A DNA stretch of 64,000 nt from Mesorhizobium loti (lineage in GTDB: Bacteria > Pseudomonadota > Alphaproteobacteria > Rhizobiales > Rhizobiaceae): positions 496,001 to 560,000 of the forward strand of contig NZ_QGGH01000004.1 in NCBI RefSeq assembly GCF_003148495.1, written 5' to 3'. Below the pieces are notes generated by a model. The model was not told the DNA's origin and made no database searches. It was given only the letters and a program-made list of their open reading frames with translations. A program made the position numbers and the translations under genes. Positions 8,054 through 17,062 of the stretch are shown here, one piece after another. The first letter of the stretch is position 1. Each line of letters begins with the position of its first letter.

Positions 8054-8965
8054 ATGTCAGTTCGCCATTTCACCGACCTTTCCGCCGTCTCTGAAGGCGA
8101 TCTGCGCTTCATGCTGGACGACGCGGTGGTGCGAAAAGCCCGTCTCAAGGCCGGCGAGCGGACAAAGCCGCTCGAAGGCAAGGTGCTGGCGATGATCTTC
8201 GACAAGCCGTCGACACGCACGCGCGTCTCCTTCGACGTCGGCATGCGCCAGCTTGGCGGCGAGACCATCATGCTGACCGGCACTGAGATGCAGCTCGGCC
8301 GTTCCGAGACCATCGCCGACACCGCCAAGGTGCTGTCGCGTTATGTCGATGCGATCATGATCCGCACCACCTCGCATGAGCGGCTGCTGGAATTGACCGA
8401 GAATGCCACCGTGCCGGTGATCAACGGACTGACCGACGACACCCATCCTTGCCAGCTGATGGCCGATATCATGACCTTCGAAGAGCATCGCGGTCCGGTC
8501 GCCGGCAAGACCATCGCCTGGACCGGCGACGGCAACAATGTGCTGCATTCGCTGCTCGAGGCCTCGGCCCGGTTCCGCTTCAACCTCAACGTCGCCGTTC
8601 CCGAGGGCAGTGAGCCGGCGCAGAAGCATATCGACTGGTCCCAGGCACATGGCGGCAAGCTGCACTTCACCCGTTCGCCCGAGGAAGCCGTCGATCAGGC
8701 CGACTGCATCGTCACCGATTGCTGGGTGTCGATGGGCCAGGAGCATCGCGCCCGCGGCCACAACGTGTTCTCGCCGTACCAGGTCAATGCCAAGCTGATG
8801 GCCAGGGCCAAGCCGGACGCGCTGTTCATGCATTGCCTGCCAGCGCACCGCGGCGAGGAGGTGACCGACGAGGTCATCGACGGACCGCATTCGGTGGTCT
8901 TCGACGAGGCCGAGAACCGGCTCCATGCCCAGAAGGCCGTGCTCGCCTGGTGTCTTGGCGCATGA
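8054..8965 (+). CDS. argF: Ornithine carbamoyltransferase
   Basis: Forms citrulline from ornithine and carbamoyl phosphate in the arginine pathway. The 303-residue protein has the carbamoyl-phosphate motif STRTRVSFD (about 53-61), the DDTHPCQ loop and the ornithine-binding [10 protein letters not shown] motif near the C-terminus. The ATG at 8054 lies 16 bases after argD. Length and motifs fit the anabolic trimeric enzyme. Confidence 0.96.
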   Translation: MSVRHFTDLSAVSEGDLRFMLDDAVVRKARLKAGERTKPLEGKVLAMIFDKPSTRTRVSFDVGMRQLGGETIMLTGTEMQLGRSETIADTAKVLSRYVDAIMIRTTSHERLLELTENATVPVINGLTDDTHPCQLMADIMTFEEHRGPVAGKTIAWTGDGNNVLHSLLEASARFRFNLNVAVPEGSEPAQKHIDWSQAHGGKLHFTRSPEEAVDQADCIVTDCWVSMGQEHRARGHNVFSPYQVNAKLMARAKPDALFMHCLPAHRGEEVTDEVIDGPHSVVFDEAENRLHAQKAVLAWCLGA

Positions 8966-9060
8966 AGTGTCTGGGAGCTTGATCTGCGGGGGTGTGATGC
9001 CTATTTGCGCCGCATCACGCAAATCAAGCGCGTTTCGACGCATGCGCCCCGGAGGGCGGC

Positions 9061-10092
9061 ATGGCCGCGCCCTGGAGCTTTGTCATGTTGGAAACCTATC
9101 AAGTGACTGAACATCACCCCAAACTCGGCGAATTCGGCTACGCCGGCGACGATCACGTCGTGCCGTTCGAGGTCGGCCCGCTCGATGTACGCGGCCGCAC
9201 CGTCCAGCTCGGGCCGATGCTCGACGCCATCCTCGGCCGCCACGATTATCCCGAGCCGGTCGCCCGCCTGCTGGCGGAGGCCTGTGTGCTGACGGTACTG
9301 CTCGGCACATCGCTCAAGTTCGAGGGCAAATTCATCCTGCAGACCCGCACCGACGGGCCTGTCGACATGCTGGTCGCGGATTTCTCCACGCCCTCGGCAT
9401 TGCGCGCCTATGCGCGTTTCGATGCCGACCGGCTGGAGGCGCTGGTCGCGGCAGGCGAAACGTCGCAGCAGACCCTGCTCGGCAGCGGCGTGCTGGCGCT
9501 GACCATTGACCAGGGCGCTCATACGCAGCGCTATCAGGGTATCGTCCAGCTCGATGGCGAGACGCTGGAAGATGCGGCACGCACCTATTTCCGTCAGTCG
9601 GAGCAGATTCCGACCGATCTTAGGCTGTCGGTGGCCAAGTTGCTGACGCCCGGCCCCGGCGGCGCCCGCGAGCAGTGGCGCGCCGGTGGCATCCTGGCGC
9701 AGTTCCTGCCGCAGTCGCCCGAGCGCATGCGCGTGCCGGATCTGCCGGGTGGCGATGGCGATCCGCGCGAGGAGATCCACGATCCGGCCGACAATTCCTG
9801 GCAGGAGTTGCTGGCGCTGCTCGGCACCATCGAGCCGACCGAACTGATCGACCCGACGATCGGCGCAGAGCGGCTGCTCTACAGGCTGTTCCACGAGCAT
9901 GGCGTGCGCGTCTTCGGCGGCGTTCCTGTCGCCGACCAGTGCTCGTGCTCTCGGGACAAGATCCGCGGTATCCTCGAGGGTTTTTCCGCCCAGGAGATCA
10001 AGGACAGCACCGAGGACGGCGGCATCCACGTCGCCTGCGAATTCTGCTCGACGCAATATGACTTCGACCCAGCGGAATTTACTGCTCAATAA
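9061..10092 (+). CDS. hslO: Redox-regulated chaperone Hsp33
   Basis: Cytoplasmic holdase chaperone switched on by oxidation and unfolding. The protein has 343 residues with the zinc-binding cysteine pairs CSC and CEFC in the C-terminal redox switch (about 297-331). The ATG at 9061 has a GGAGG site; ATG at 9085 (MLETYQ) is an alternative. It follows argF by 95 bases, and argF-hslO adjacency occurs in other Rhizobiales. The downstream repeat at 10106-10283 may contain its transcript end. Confidence 0.94.
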   Translation: MAAPWSFVMLETYQVTEHHPKLGEFGYAGDDHVVPFEVGPLDVRGRTVQLGPMLDAILGRHDYPEPVARLLAEACVLTVLLGTSLKFEGKFILQTRTDGPVDMLVADFSTPSALRAYARFDADRLEALVAAGETSQQTLLGSGVLALTIDQGAHTQRYQGIVQLDGETLEDAARTYFRQSEQIPTDLRLSVAKLLTPGPGGAREQWRAGGILAQFLPQSPERMRVPDLPGGDGDPREEIHDPADNSWQELLALLGTIEPTELIDPTIGAERLLYRLFHEHGVRVFGGVPVADQCSCSRDKIRGILEGFSAQEIKDSTEDGGIHVACEFCSTQYDFDPAEFTAQ

Positions 10093-10105
10093 AGAAATCC
10101 TTCCT

Positions 10106-10283
10106 TCCCGTTTACGGGGAGAAGGTGCCCGAAGGGCGGATGAGGGGCAGCGCGAACTTTGGCGAATGGCCGCGCGTTGTCCACTCGGACGTTGTCGTGC
10201 ATGGGAGATAATCTTCTGGGCTCGGCGCCGCCCCTCATTGCCCTGCCGGGCATTTCTCCCCGTATAGTGACGGGGAGAAAGAT
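10106..10283. repeat. Long inverted repeat of the GGGGAGAA family
   Basis: The left arm (about 10106-10153) contains CGGGGAGAAGGTGCCCG and GGATGAGGGGCAGCGC. The right arm (about 10222-10283) carries the complementary GGCGCCGCCCCTCAT, TGCCGGGCA and TTCTCCCCGT segments. A related half-unit lies at 56957-57014. It sits between convergent hslO and apaG and could form a cruciform or bidirectional terminator. Confidence 0.75.
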
Positions 10284-10284
10284 G

Positions 10285-10677
10285 CTAATTCACCGTCCGC
10301 CGCGTCCCCGGCAGGTCGAGTGAGAAGGCGGGGATGGCGATGTCGAACGTCTCGCCCCGCTTGTTGCGCATCGTGTAGTGCCCGACCATGATGCCGGATG
10401 GTGTCGAGAGCGGGCAACCGGACGTGTATTGGTAGCTGTCGCCGGGATTGAGTTCAGGCTGGTCGCCGACGACGCCGGGGCCGCGTACCTCCTCGACCCG
10501 GCCGGTGCCGTCGGTGATGTGCCAATAGCGCGACAACAGCTGCACGAAATCGTCCGACTGATTGTCGATCGTTATCTGATAGCCCCAGACATAGCGGTTC
10601 TCTGAGGGATCTGAGCGGTCCTCTAGATAGAACGGCCTGACCTGCACTTCGATATTGCGCGTGACGGCGCTGTACAT
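10285..10677 (-). CDS. apaG: ApaG domain protein
   Basis: Small cytoplasmic fibronectin-III-like protein associated in enterobacteria with Co2+/Mg2+ homeostasis; its biochemical role is unsettled. From the ATG at 10677 (MYSAVTRN) it is 130 residues, the family norm, with the motifs [13 protein letters not shown] and the [22 protein letters not shown] loop, followed by GIMVGHY. The frame is open upstream to 10902, but that extension encodes repeat DNA, so it is excluded. Confidence 0.92.
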   Translation of the reverse strand: MYSAVTRNIEVQVRPFYLEDRSDPSENRYVWGYQITIDNQSDDFVQLLSRYWHITDGTGRVEEVRGPGVVGDQPELNPGDSYQYTSGCPLSTPSGIMVGHYTMRNKRGETFDIAIPAFSLDLPGTRRTVN

Positions 10678-10759
10678 AAGCGGCTCCAAAACGATCCGGT
10701 AACTTTCGGCGCTCCACGCGGGCTGGTCAACGGTGCGCATCCTGTTATTGCGGCCTCTA

Positions 10760-10863
10760 ATGCATGTCGCCCAAAAGTGGCCTCGGTTTTGGGAAAACGA
10801 CATGCATAAAAACAAGGACCTAAAGCGCGTCGCCTGAATCCGTTCAAACGCGACTCGCTTTAG
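10760..10863. repeat. Bipartite palindromic repeat, copy 1
   Basis: Hairpin one pairs ATGCATGTCG with CGACATGCAT (10760-10806). Hairpin two pairs CTAAAGCG (10820-10827) with CGCTTTAG (10856-10863). A near-identical element lies at 39609-39712. Most of the 10678-11006 spacer is this element; no further gene is seen there. Confidence 0.85.
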
Positions 10864-11006
10864 GGGCAGGTGGCGGGAAAGAATGTCATTTAAGTGACAC
10901 ATGACAATGATGGTGTGCGCCGATCAGTGCCGCGCGACTCGGGCGCTCAGTCGAACTGTTGAATCGGCCGTCCTGCGGACCGGTTTTCTGGAGTGACCGG
11001 ATCTCG

Positions 11007-12158
11007 ATGGAACTCACTCTCATAGCCGCCACGCTTTCGACTGCTCTCATCCTCTCAAATCTCGCCAGCATCATGCTTGCCGCTTCGCGTCTGAAACGGC
11101 GACGCATTGTCGCGCCGCCGGCCGGCAAGCCGCTGCCGGTGTCGATCGTCGTGCCGTCGCGTGGCGCGGAGCCATTCACGCACGAGACGCTGGAGCGCGC
11201 CTTCTCGCTCGACTGGCCGCGCTACGAGCTGATCTTCTGCGTCGCCCATACCGACGATCCGGTGGTCAAACTGATAAACAGGGCGATTGCCCGGTTTCCG
11301 AAGGTGCCGGCCCGGCTTCTGGTCGGCGACGACCGCATCAGCGCCAATCCGAAACTCAACAATTGCGTCAAGGGCTGGGAGGCAGCCCGACACGACTGGG
11401 TCATCCTGGCCGATTCAAACGTGCTGATGCCGAGGGATTACGTCCAGCACCTGATGGCTGCCTGGCGGCCCGACACCGGCCTTGTCTGCTCGACGCCGAT
11501 AGGCTCGCGGCCGGCTGGCTTCTGGGCCGAGGTCGAATGCGCTTTCCTCAACACGCTGCAGGCACGCTGGCAATACGCCGGCGAGGCGCTTGGTCTTGGC
11601 TTTGCCCAGGGCAAGAGCATGCTCTGGAACAAGCCGATGCTCGACGCCAATGGCGGCATCCGCGCGCTGGCCGCCGAGATCGCCGAGGACGCGGCTGCGA
11701 CCAAGTTGGTCAATGGCCTCGGCCTGCGCGTCAATCTCGTCGCCGCGCCCTTCGAGCAACCGCTCGGCCGGCGAACCTTTGACGAGATCTGGTCACGCCA
11801 GGCCCGCTGGGCGCGCCTGCGCCGCGTCACCTTCCCGCTGTTCTTCGCACCCGAAATCCTGACTGGCGCGGTGGTGCCGCTGGTGCTCGCGCTGATTGCG
11901 GCGGCAAGCGCCGGCATCAGCCTCTGGCCAACCGCCATCGCCGTGCTGGCGGCCTTCTATCTTCCCGAGTGCGCCTTGGCCTGGTCCAAGGGCTGGTACC
12001 TGTCGCCACGCATGGTTGCGGCGATTATGGCGCGCGACCTGATCCTGCCGGCGATGTGGGCGCGCGGCTGGCTCGGCGGTGCCGTCGACTGGCGCGGCAA
12101 CGCGATGACCATCGGCACCAAGGCGGCCGAGCTGGAAGAGACGCCGTCCGGCGCCTGA
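11007..12158 (+). CDS. Ceramide glucosyltransferase-like glycosyltransferase (GT21 type)
   Basis: Membrane glycosyltransferase with the GT21 plan. An N-terminal membrane helix (about 1-22) is followed by a GT-A domain with VSIVVPSRG (about 45-53), a D-x-N site in ILADSNVLM, an ED pair (EIAEDAAATK) and the R-Q-A-R-W version of the (Q/R)xxRW motif. C-terminal membrane helices complete the 383-residue protein. The ATG at 11007 has GGAG at 10990-10993. Family knowledge points to glucosylation of ceramide or a similar lipid, as shown for an Agrobacterium homologue. The acceptor here is unknown. It stands alone between apaG and metZ. Confidence 0.82.
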   Translation: MELTLIAATLSTALILSNLASIMLAASRLKRRRIVAPPAGKPLPVSIVVPSRGAEPFTHETLERAFSLDWPRYELIFCVAHTDDPVVKLINRAIARFPKVPARLLVGDDRISANPKLNNCVKGWEAARHDWVILADSNVLMPRDYVQHLMAAWRPDTGLVCSTPIGSRPAGFWAEVECAFLNTLQARWQYAGEALGLGFAQGKSMLWNKPMLDANGGIRALAAEIAEDAAATKLVNGLGLRVNLVAAPFEQPLGRRTFDEIWSRQARWARLRRVTFPLFFAPEILTGAVVPLVLALIAAASAGISLWPTAIAVLAAFYLPECALAWSKGWYLSPRMVAAIMARDLILPAMWARGWLGGAVDWRGNAMTIGTKAAELEETPSGA

Positions 12159-12165
12159 AGGCGTC

Positions 12166-13353
12166 TTATCTGGCCTTCAGCGCCTGCGCGATGTCCTCAA
12201 GCAGATCGTCGGTGTCCTCCAGGCCGACCGACAGCCTGAGCGTGCCCGGCCCGATGCCGAGCTCGGCGCGCGCCTCGTCACTCAGATTCTTGTGTGTCGT
12301 CGTTGCCGGATGGGTGATCAGGCTCTTGGCATCGCCGAGATTGTTGGAGATCAGCACGATGTCGAGCGCGTTCTGCAAGGCGAAGGCCGCCTGCTTGCCG
12401 CCCTTGACGTCGAGGCAGATCAGCGTCGAGCCGCCCGACATCTGCTTCTTGACGATATCGGCCTGTGGGTGATCGGCGCGCCCGGGATAGATGACGCGGG
12501 CGATTTCCGGCCGCTCGGCCAGGAAATCCGCGATCCGGCCTGCGCTTTCCGTCTGCTGGCGCACGCGCAGCGGCAGCGTTTCCAGGCCCTTCAGCAGCGT
12601 CCAGGCGTTGAACGGCGACAGGCTTGGACCGGTGTGGCGGAAATAATCGTGCAGGTTCTCGTCGATCCACTTCTTGTCCGACAGGATGACGCCGCCGAGA
12701 CAGCGCCCCTGGCCGTCAATGTGTTTGGTCGCCGAATAGACGACGATATGGGCGCCGAGCTGCAAGGGCTTCTGCTGCAGCGGCGTGGCAAAGACATTGT
12801 CGACGATCAGCCTGGCGCCAATCGAATTGGCAAGCGACGCAACCGCTGCGATGTCGACCACTTCCAGCGTCGGATTGGTCGGGCTTTCCAGGAAGAGCAG
12901 CTTGGTGTTCGGCTTGACCGCCTTTTCCCAGTTGGCGATGTCGGTGCCGTCGACCAGCGTCGCCTCGATGCCGTATCTCGGCGCCAGCGTCTCGACCACC
13001 CAGCGGCAGGAGCCGAACAGTGCACGCGCCGCCACGATATGGTCGCCGGCCTTGGCGCTGCACAGAAGGGCTGCCGTCACCGCGGCCATGCCAGACGCGG
13101 TGGCGCGCGCGTCTTCCGCGCCTTCGAGTGCGCACATGCGCTTCTCGAACATATCGACGGTCGGATTGGCATAGCGCGAATAGATGAAGCCCGGCTCCTC
13201 GCCCTTGAAGCGGGCTTCGGCGGCTTGCGCCGTTTCGTAGACATAGCCCTGGGTGAGGTAGATCGCCTCCGACGTTTCGCCGAAACCGGAACGCAGCGTT
13301 CCGCTGTGCACGAGTGCCGTCTGAGGCTTCCAGTTGCGCTTCTTGGTGCTCAT
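12166..13353 (-). CDS. metZ: O-succinylhomoserine sulfhydrylase
   Basis: PLP enzyme of the Cys/Met-metabolism family that makes homocysteine from O-succinylhomoserine and sulfide for methionine synthesis. The 395-residue protein carries RYANPTVDMFE, SGMAAVTAALL for cofactor phosphate binding, the internal lysine motif YSATKHIDGQGRCLGG and a SVGLED end. The ATG at 13353 has an AGAAGAG site; an in-frame GTG upstream lies inside the leader terminator and is rejected. Its leader contains a SAM-II riboswitch and a terminator, so expression should fall when SAM is high. Confidence 0.95.
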   Translation of the reverse strand: MSTKKRNWKPQTALVHSGTLRSGFGETSEAIYLTQGYVYETAQAAEARFKGEEPGFIYSRYANPTVDMFEKRMCALEGAEDARATASGMAAVTAALLCSAKAGDHIVAARALFGSCRWVVETLAPRYGIEATLVDGTDIANWEKAVKPNTKLLFLESPTNPTLEVVDIAAVASLANSIGARLIVDNVFATPLQQKPLQLGAHIVVYSATKHIDGQGRCLGGVILSDKKWIDENLHDYFRHTGPSLSPFNAWTLLKGLETLPLRVRQQTESAGRIADFLAERPEIARVIYPGRADHPQADIVKKQMSGGSTLICLDVKGGKQAAFALQNALDIVLISNNLGDAKSLITHPATTTHKNLSDEARAELGIGPGTLRLSVGLEDTDDLLEDIAQALKAR

Positions 13354-13371
13354 CGCTCTTCTTCCAGACAC

Positions 13372-13401
13372 AAAAAAACCGGCCGCGAAGTCGCAACCGG
13401 T
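13372..13401 (-). terminator. Leader terminator of metZ
   Basis: On the minus strand ACCGG (13401-13397) pairs with CCGGT (13382-13378), with an inner stem of GCG/CGC around a short loop, followed by seven T (13378-13372). It lies between the SAM-II aptamer and the metZ start, so it is the likely expression platform for transcription attenuation. Confidence 0.85.
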
Positions 13402-13424
13402 CCATACGGCCTTGCGGCCCGACG

Positions 13425-13480
13425 GTCCTTTAGCGACTTGTTTAACGTGGCTGCAAGCCGACCGGCCAAATCACCACGGG
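13425..13480 (-). promoter_or_regulatory. SAM-II riboswitch aptamer
   Basis: Read on the minus strand, this segment matches the SAM-II pseudoknot pattern in order: GTGGTGATTT, a GC-rich loop, GGCTTGCAGCCACG, TTAAACAA, and GCTAAAGGA at the 3-prime end. The CGTGG arms (13476-13480 region and 13446-13450 region) form P1, and the GCTAAA tail is the conserved purine-rich strand. SAM-II is found almost only in alphaproteobacteria upstream of methionine genes. Position before metZ and the following terminator support the call. Confidence 0.9.
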
Positions 13481-13626
13481 ATAACGACCCTTTAGACCCG
13501 CGCCACGCTTGCGTCAATTGCCGGCTTCATTAAGAGGTTTGTACCAAGCAGGTTCCGCAAAAGTGTTCCACGGTTTTGCGGCAAGAACCTGCGACAAGAA
13601 AAATCGCCTGGCTAAGGAGCGGAGCC

Positions 13627-14721
13627 TTGCGGCAGACAGGCATTCTTCCCGATCAGGACATTTCAGCGCTGTTCCAGTGTGGCGCGCTGAAGTCGGCGCG
13701 CGCACTTGATGCCGACCAGATCCAGCCGGCCAGTCTTGATCTCAGGCTCGGCGACAAGGCCTGGCGGGTGCGTGCCTCCTTCCTGCCGGGTCCCAACCAC
13801 AAGGTTTCGGAAAAGCTCGATAGGCTGAAGCTGCACGAGATCAATCTGGCCGAGGGCGCGGTGCTGGAGACCGGCTGCGTCTACATCGTGCCCTTGCTTG
13901 AAAGCCTGGCATTGCCGGCGGACATTTCGGCCTCGGCCAATCCGAAGAGTTCGACCGGGCGGCTCGACATCTTCACCCGCGTCATGACCGATCGCGGCCA
14001 CGAGTTCGACAAGATCGCTGCCGGCTATCATGGGCCGCTCTATCTGGAGGTCAGCCCGCGCACCTTCCCGATCGTCGCTCGCACCGGTTCGCGTCTGTCG
14101 CAGATACGTTTCCGCACCGGCAATGCGCTGCTTTCGGAAGCCGAGCTGAATGAGTTGCATCGCGCGCAGATGCTGGTCGCCACCGAGCCGCCGAACATTT
14201 CCGGCGGCGGCATCGCGCTGTCGATCGACCTCAACGGCGATCAGAACGGGCTGGTCGGCTATCGCGGCAAGCATCACACCGGTCTTGTCGATGTCGACAA
14301 GCGCGCGGCACAGGAGGTCGTCGACTTCTGGGAGCCGATCCACAAGAGCGGCGCCGGCGAGCTGGTGCTCGATCCCGACGAGTTCTACATCCTCGTCAGC
14401 CAGGAGGCAGTGCATGTGCCTCCGCTCTACGCCGCCGAGATGACGCCCTTCGATCCGCTGGTCGGCGAATTCCGCGTCCACTATGCCGGCTTCTTCGATC
14501 CGGGCTTTGGCCATTCCGCGTCCGGTGGTACCGGCAGCCGGGCTGTGCTCGAAGTGCGCAGCCACGAAGTGCCGTTCATCCTCGACCATGGGCAGATCGT
14601 CGGCCGGCTGGTCTATGAGCACATGCTGAAACGGCCGCAGGCGCTCTACGGCACCGATCTCGGCTCCAACTACCAGGCGCAGGGCCTGAAGCTGTCCAAG
14701 CATTTCCGCGCCGCGCGCTGA
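13627..14721 (+). CDS. dcd: 2-deoxycytidine 5-triphosphate deaminase, long form
   Basis: Deaminates dCTP to dUTP for thymidylate synthesis. At 364 residues it is about twice the length of E. coli Dcd and contains two dUTPase-like halves: ADQIQPASLDLRLGD (about 37-51) and ASANPKSSTGRLDIFTRVMTD in the first, and DPGFGHSASGGTGSRAVLEVR in the second. This long form is usual in Rhizobiales. The TTG at 13627 has a perfect AAGGAG site (13614-13619) seven bases upstream. An earlier in-frame TTG at 13576 has none. It diverges from metZ. Confidence 0.87.
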   Translation: MRQTGILPDQDISALFQCGALKSARALDADQIQPASLDLRLGDKAWRVRASFLPGPNHKVSEKLDRLKLHEINLAEGAVLETGCVYIVPLLESLALPADISASANPKSSTGRLDIFTRVMTDRGHEFDKIAAGYHGPLYLEVSPRTFPIVARTGSRLSQIRFRTGNALLSEAELNELHRAQMLVATEPPNISGGGIALSIDLNGDQNGLVGYRGKHHTGLVDVDKRAAQEVVDFWEPIHKSGAGELVLDPDEFYILVSQEAVHVPPLYAAEMTPFDPLVGEFRVHYAGFFDPGFGHSASGGTGSRAVLEVRSHEVPFILDHGQIVGRLVYEHMLKRPQALYGTDLGSNYQAQGLKLSKHFRAAR

Positions 14722-14822
14722 GCGTCTATCACCGTCAGGCAAAATACTTGCCTGCACTGGCTCGCCATGCTTGGCTGCCTTGCTGGTCGTCAAGCTGGCG
14801 GCGTTCAAGGGGAACCAAGAAA

Positions 14823-15593
14823 ATGCAGATTTCGAAATGGATCATATCGGCAGCGGGTGCTGCCATGCTGGTGATAGCGGCCAGCTCGCTGTCGCAGGCA
14901 CAGGAGAAGATCAAGATCGGCACCGAGGGCGCCTATCCGCCGTTCAACACCATTACAGCGGACGGCAAGGTCGAAGGCTTCGATATCGACATCGCCAATG
15001 CGCTGTGCGCGCAGATGAAGGTCGAATGCGAAATCGTCACCCAGGACTGGGACGGCATCATTCCCGCCCTGCAGGCCAAGAAGTTCGACGCCATCATCGC
15101 CTCGATGAGCATCACCGAGGAGCGCAAGAAGCAGGTCGCCTTCACCAACAAATATTATACGACGCCGCTCGCTTTGGTGGCGCCGAAGGACAGCGAGCTC
15201 ACCTCGACCGAACCGGCAGCCCTTGCCGGCAAGACGGTCGGCGCCCAGGCTTCGACCACGCAGGCCGACTATGCCCAGAATAGCTACGGCAAGGCCGGGG
15301 CGGAGGCAAAACTCTACCCGACCCAGGAAGAGGCGATCACCGACCTGACCAACGGCCGGCTTGACGCCGTGATCTCGGACAAGTTCGTGCTGATGGACTG
15401 GCTGAAGAAGGCAAGCGACGGCTGTTGCAAGCTGGTCGGCGACGTCAAGGGTACGGAAACGCAAGCCGGCATTGCCGTTCGCCTGGAAGACACAGCACTT
15501 CGCGACAAGCTCAACGCGGCCATCGACGCGATCGTCGCCGACGGCACCTACAAGAAGATCCAGGCCAAGTATTTCGACTTCGATATTTATTGA
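14823..15593 (+). CDS. Periplasmic amino-acid-binding protein of an ABC transporter
   Basis: Family-3 solute-binding protein of the lysine/arginine/ornithine/histidine type. The 256-residue precursor has a signal peptide (about 1-26, cleavage after SQAQ) and the signature GFDIDIANALCAQM, then the domain-two lobe with DFD/YAQN. A cysteine pair in GCC is present. The ATG at 14823 fits the signal peptide; 25 upstream codons are open but not signal-like. No permease or ATPase gene is adjacent, so it is an orphan receptor that must pair with a transporter elsewhere. The ligand is inferred from the family only. Confidence 0.88.
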   Translation: MQISKWIISAAGAAMLVIAASSLSQAQEKIKIGTEGAYPPFNTITADGKVEGFDIDIANALCAQMKVECEIVTQDWDGIIPALQAKKFDAIIASMSITEERKKQVAFTNKYYTTPLALVAPKDSELTSTEPAALAGKTVGAQASTTQADYAQNSYGKAGAEAKLYPTQEEAITDLTNGRLDAVISDKFVLMDWLKKASDGCCKLVGDVKGTETQAGIAVRLEDTALRDKLNAAIDAIVADGTYKKIQAKYFDFDIY

Positions 15594-15607
15594 GACGTTG
15601 AAGCTGC

Positions 15608-15766
15608 CAATCTCCCCCCTTGAGGGGGAGATGGCCGGCAGGCCAGAGGGGGTCGCTGCGCGTAGAACGCCAGCGTCGTCTGGTGCCGCGAGAAGACGTC
15701 GGCGCTCCACGCGCGACGACCCCCTCTGTCGCCTTCGGCGACATCTCCCCCTCAAGGGGGGAGATC
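15608..15766. repeat. Inverted repeat of the CTCCCCCTTGAGG family
   Basis: The left arm 15608-15655 (AATCTCCCCCCTTGAGGGGGAGATGG, then AGAGGGGGTCG) is complementary to the right arm about 15715-15766 (CGACCCCCTCT, then ATCTCCCCCTCAAGGGGGGAGAT). Each end is itself a hairpin. It lies between the convergent binding-protein gene and gguC. Confidence 0.85.
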
Positions 15767-15773
15767 ACCCTTT

Positions 15774-16766
15774 CTACAGCGCCTTCACCGCCACCTTCAC
15801 CGGCTGTTCGATCTCGAGCGGATTGCGCAGCGGCAGGCCGAAATCCTTGGCCTCGATCTCGAACACGTCGCCGGCCTCGGTCTTGATGCCGTCGGCGAAG
15901 GACAGCGTCGCCGTGCCGAACATGTGCACATGCACGTCGCCCGGCTGGCGGAAGGCTGCATATTTGAAATGGTGGTGTTCGAGATTGGCGATGGTGTGCG
16001 ACATGTTCGCTTCACCGGACAGGAACGGCTTTTCCCATAGCACCTCGCTGTCGCGCAGGATGCGCGAGGTGCCGCGGATGTCGGACGGCAGGTCGCCGAT
16101 CAGGATTTCCGGCCCGAACGAGGCGTTGCGCAGCTTGGAATGGGCGAGGAAGAGATAGTTCACGCGTTCGGTGACGTGGTCGGAAAACTCGTTCGACAGC
16201 GTGAAGCCGACACGGAAGGGCGCGCCGTCATCACCGATGACATAGATGCCGGCCACCTCCGGCTCTTCGCCGGCGTCCTTGGCGAAAGCCGGTGACAGGA
16301 GTGCGGCACCTGGCGCCACTGCCATCGTGCCGTTGCCCTTGTAGAACCATTCCGGCTGCACGCCGATCTGGCCTTTCGCAGGCTTGCCGCCCTCCAGCCC
16401 CATGCGGAACATCTTCATGGAATCGGTCAGTTGCTCCTCGCCGTCGGCACTGAGCTTCTTGTGCATGGAATCGCGTGTCGCGGCCGAACCCAGATGCGTC
16501 AGTCCGGTGCCGGTCAGGTGCAGATGCGCCGGGTCGGGGTGGTTGATCGGCGACAGCAGCCGCCCCTTCTTGTAGGCCGCCTCGAGATCGACCGTCTCGC
16601 CAAGCCCCTTGCGTTCGATCAGCGCGACGAGGCCGACGCCGGTGCGGGCAGCCTCCATCGCCAGCGAATAGACGCTGCGGGCGCCGTTGATGATCCGGGT
16701 CTTGCCGCCATTGCGGGCGACGACGCGGATGGTCTCGGCGTCGTCAAGGATCTGGGAGATCAGCAT
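15774..16766 (-). CDS. gguC: GguC-like protein (FAH/AraD1 family)
   Basis: Cytoplasmic protein of the fumarylacetoacetate-hydrolase superfamily, AraD1 branch. The 330-residue protein shows the FAH-fold stretches PEWFYKGNG, EEPEVAGIYVIGDDG, VGFTLSNEFSDH and GDVFEIEAKDFG. In Agrobacterium gguC is the last gene of chvE-gguABC; its reaction is not established there, although the family handles sugar-acid intermediates. The ATG at 16766 has an AGAGGA site. It lies 308 bases after gguB, a gap that contains a bipartite repeat, so it may also have its own promoter. Confidence 0.83.
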   Translation of the reverse strand: MLISQILDDAETIRVVARNGGKTRIINGARSVYSLAMEAARTGVGLVALIERKGLGETVDLEAAYKKGRLLSPINHPDPAHLHLTGTGLTHLGSAATRDSMHKKLSADGEEQLTDSMKMFRMGLEGGKPAKGQIGVQPEWFYKGNGTMAVAPGAALLSPAFAKDAGEEPEVAGIYVIGDDGAPFRVGFTLSNEFSDHVTERVNYLFLAHSKLRNASFGPEILIGDLPSDIRGTSRILRDSEVLWEKPFLSGEANMSHTIANLEHHHFKYAAFRQPGDVHVHMFGTATLSFADGIKTEAGDVFEIEAKDFGLPLRNPLEIEQPVKVAVKAL

Positions 16767-16962
16767 GATGAATCCTCTCTCATTTGCCTTGGCAGGGTTG
16801 CCAAAACGGCAAACCTTGCTCAGCGCGGCCGGGACGTCGTCCATGCCACGGTTGATATTCTCCGTTCGGATTGCGCTCGCGGGCCTGGTCCCTCAGGGAA
16901 CTTCTTTACGCCGGTGGGTTTGCCGGCAGCGCCGCGATCGTATGCCTCCTGCTTGCCTCGAC

Positions 16963-17062
16963 TAGAGCGGTTCACCGTTTCACGGAAACGGCGAACCGCC
17001 CTAACTCATTGTCTTGGCGCAATTCCGGGCGGAAAACCGTTTCACACTTTTCCTGGAATTGC
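16963..17062. repeat. Bipartite palindromic repeat inside the ggu operon
   Basis: Hairpin one pairs AGAGCGGTTC (16964-16973) with GAACCGCCCT (16993-17002). Hairpin two pairs GCAATTCC (about 17019-17026) with GGAATTGC (about 17055-17062). It has the same two-hairpin, roughly 100-base plan as the elements at 2470, 10760 and 39609 but different sequence. No gene is seen in the rest of 16767-17074. Confidence 0.8.

Noticed and set aside
10678-10902. Upstream extension of apaG
   Set aside because: The frame is open by chance through a palindromic repeat; ApaG proteins are about 130 residues and start at MYSAVT.
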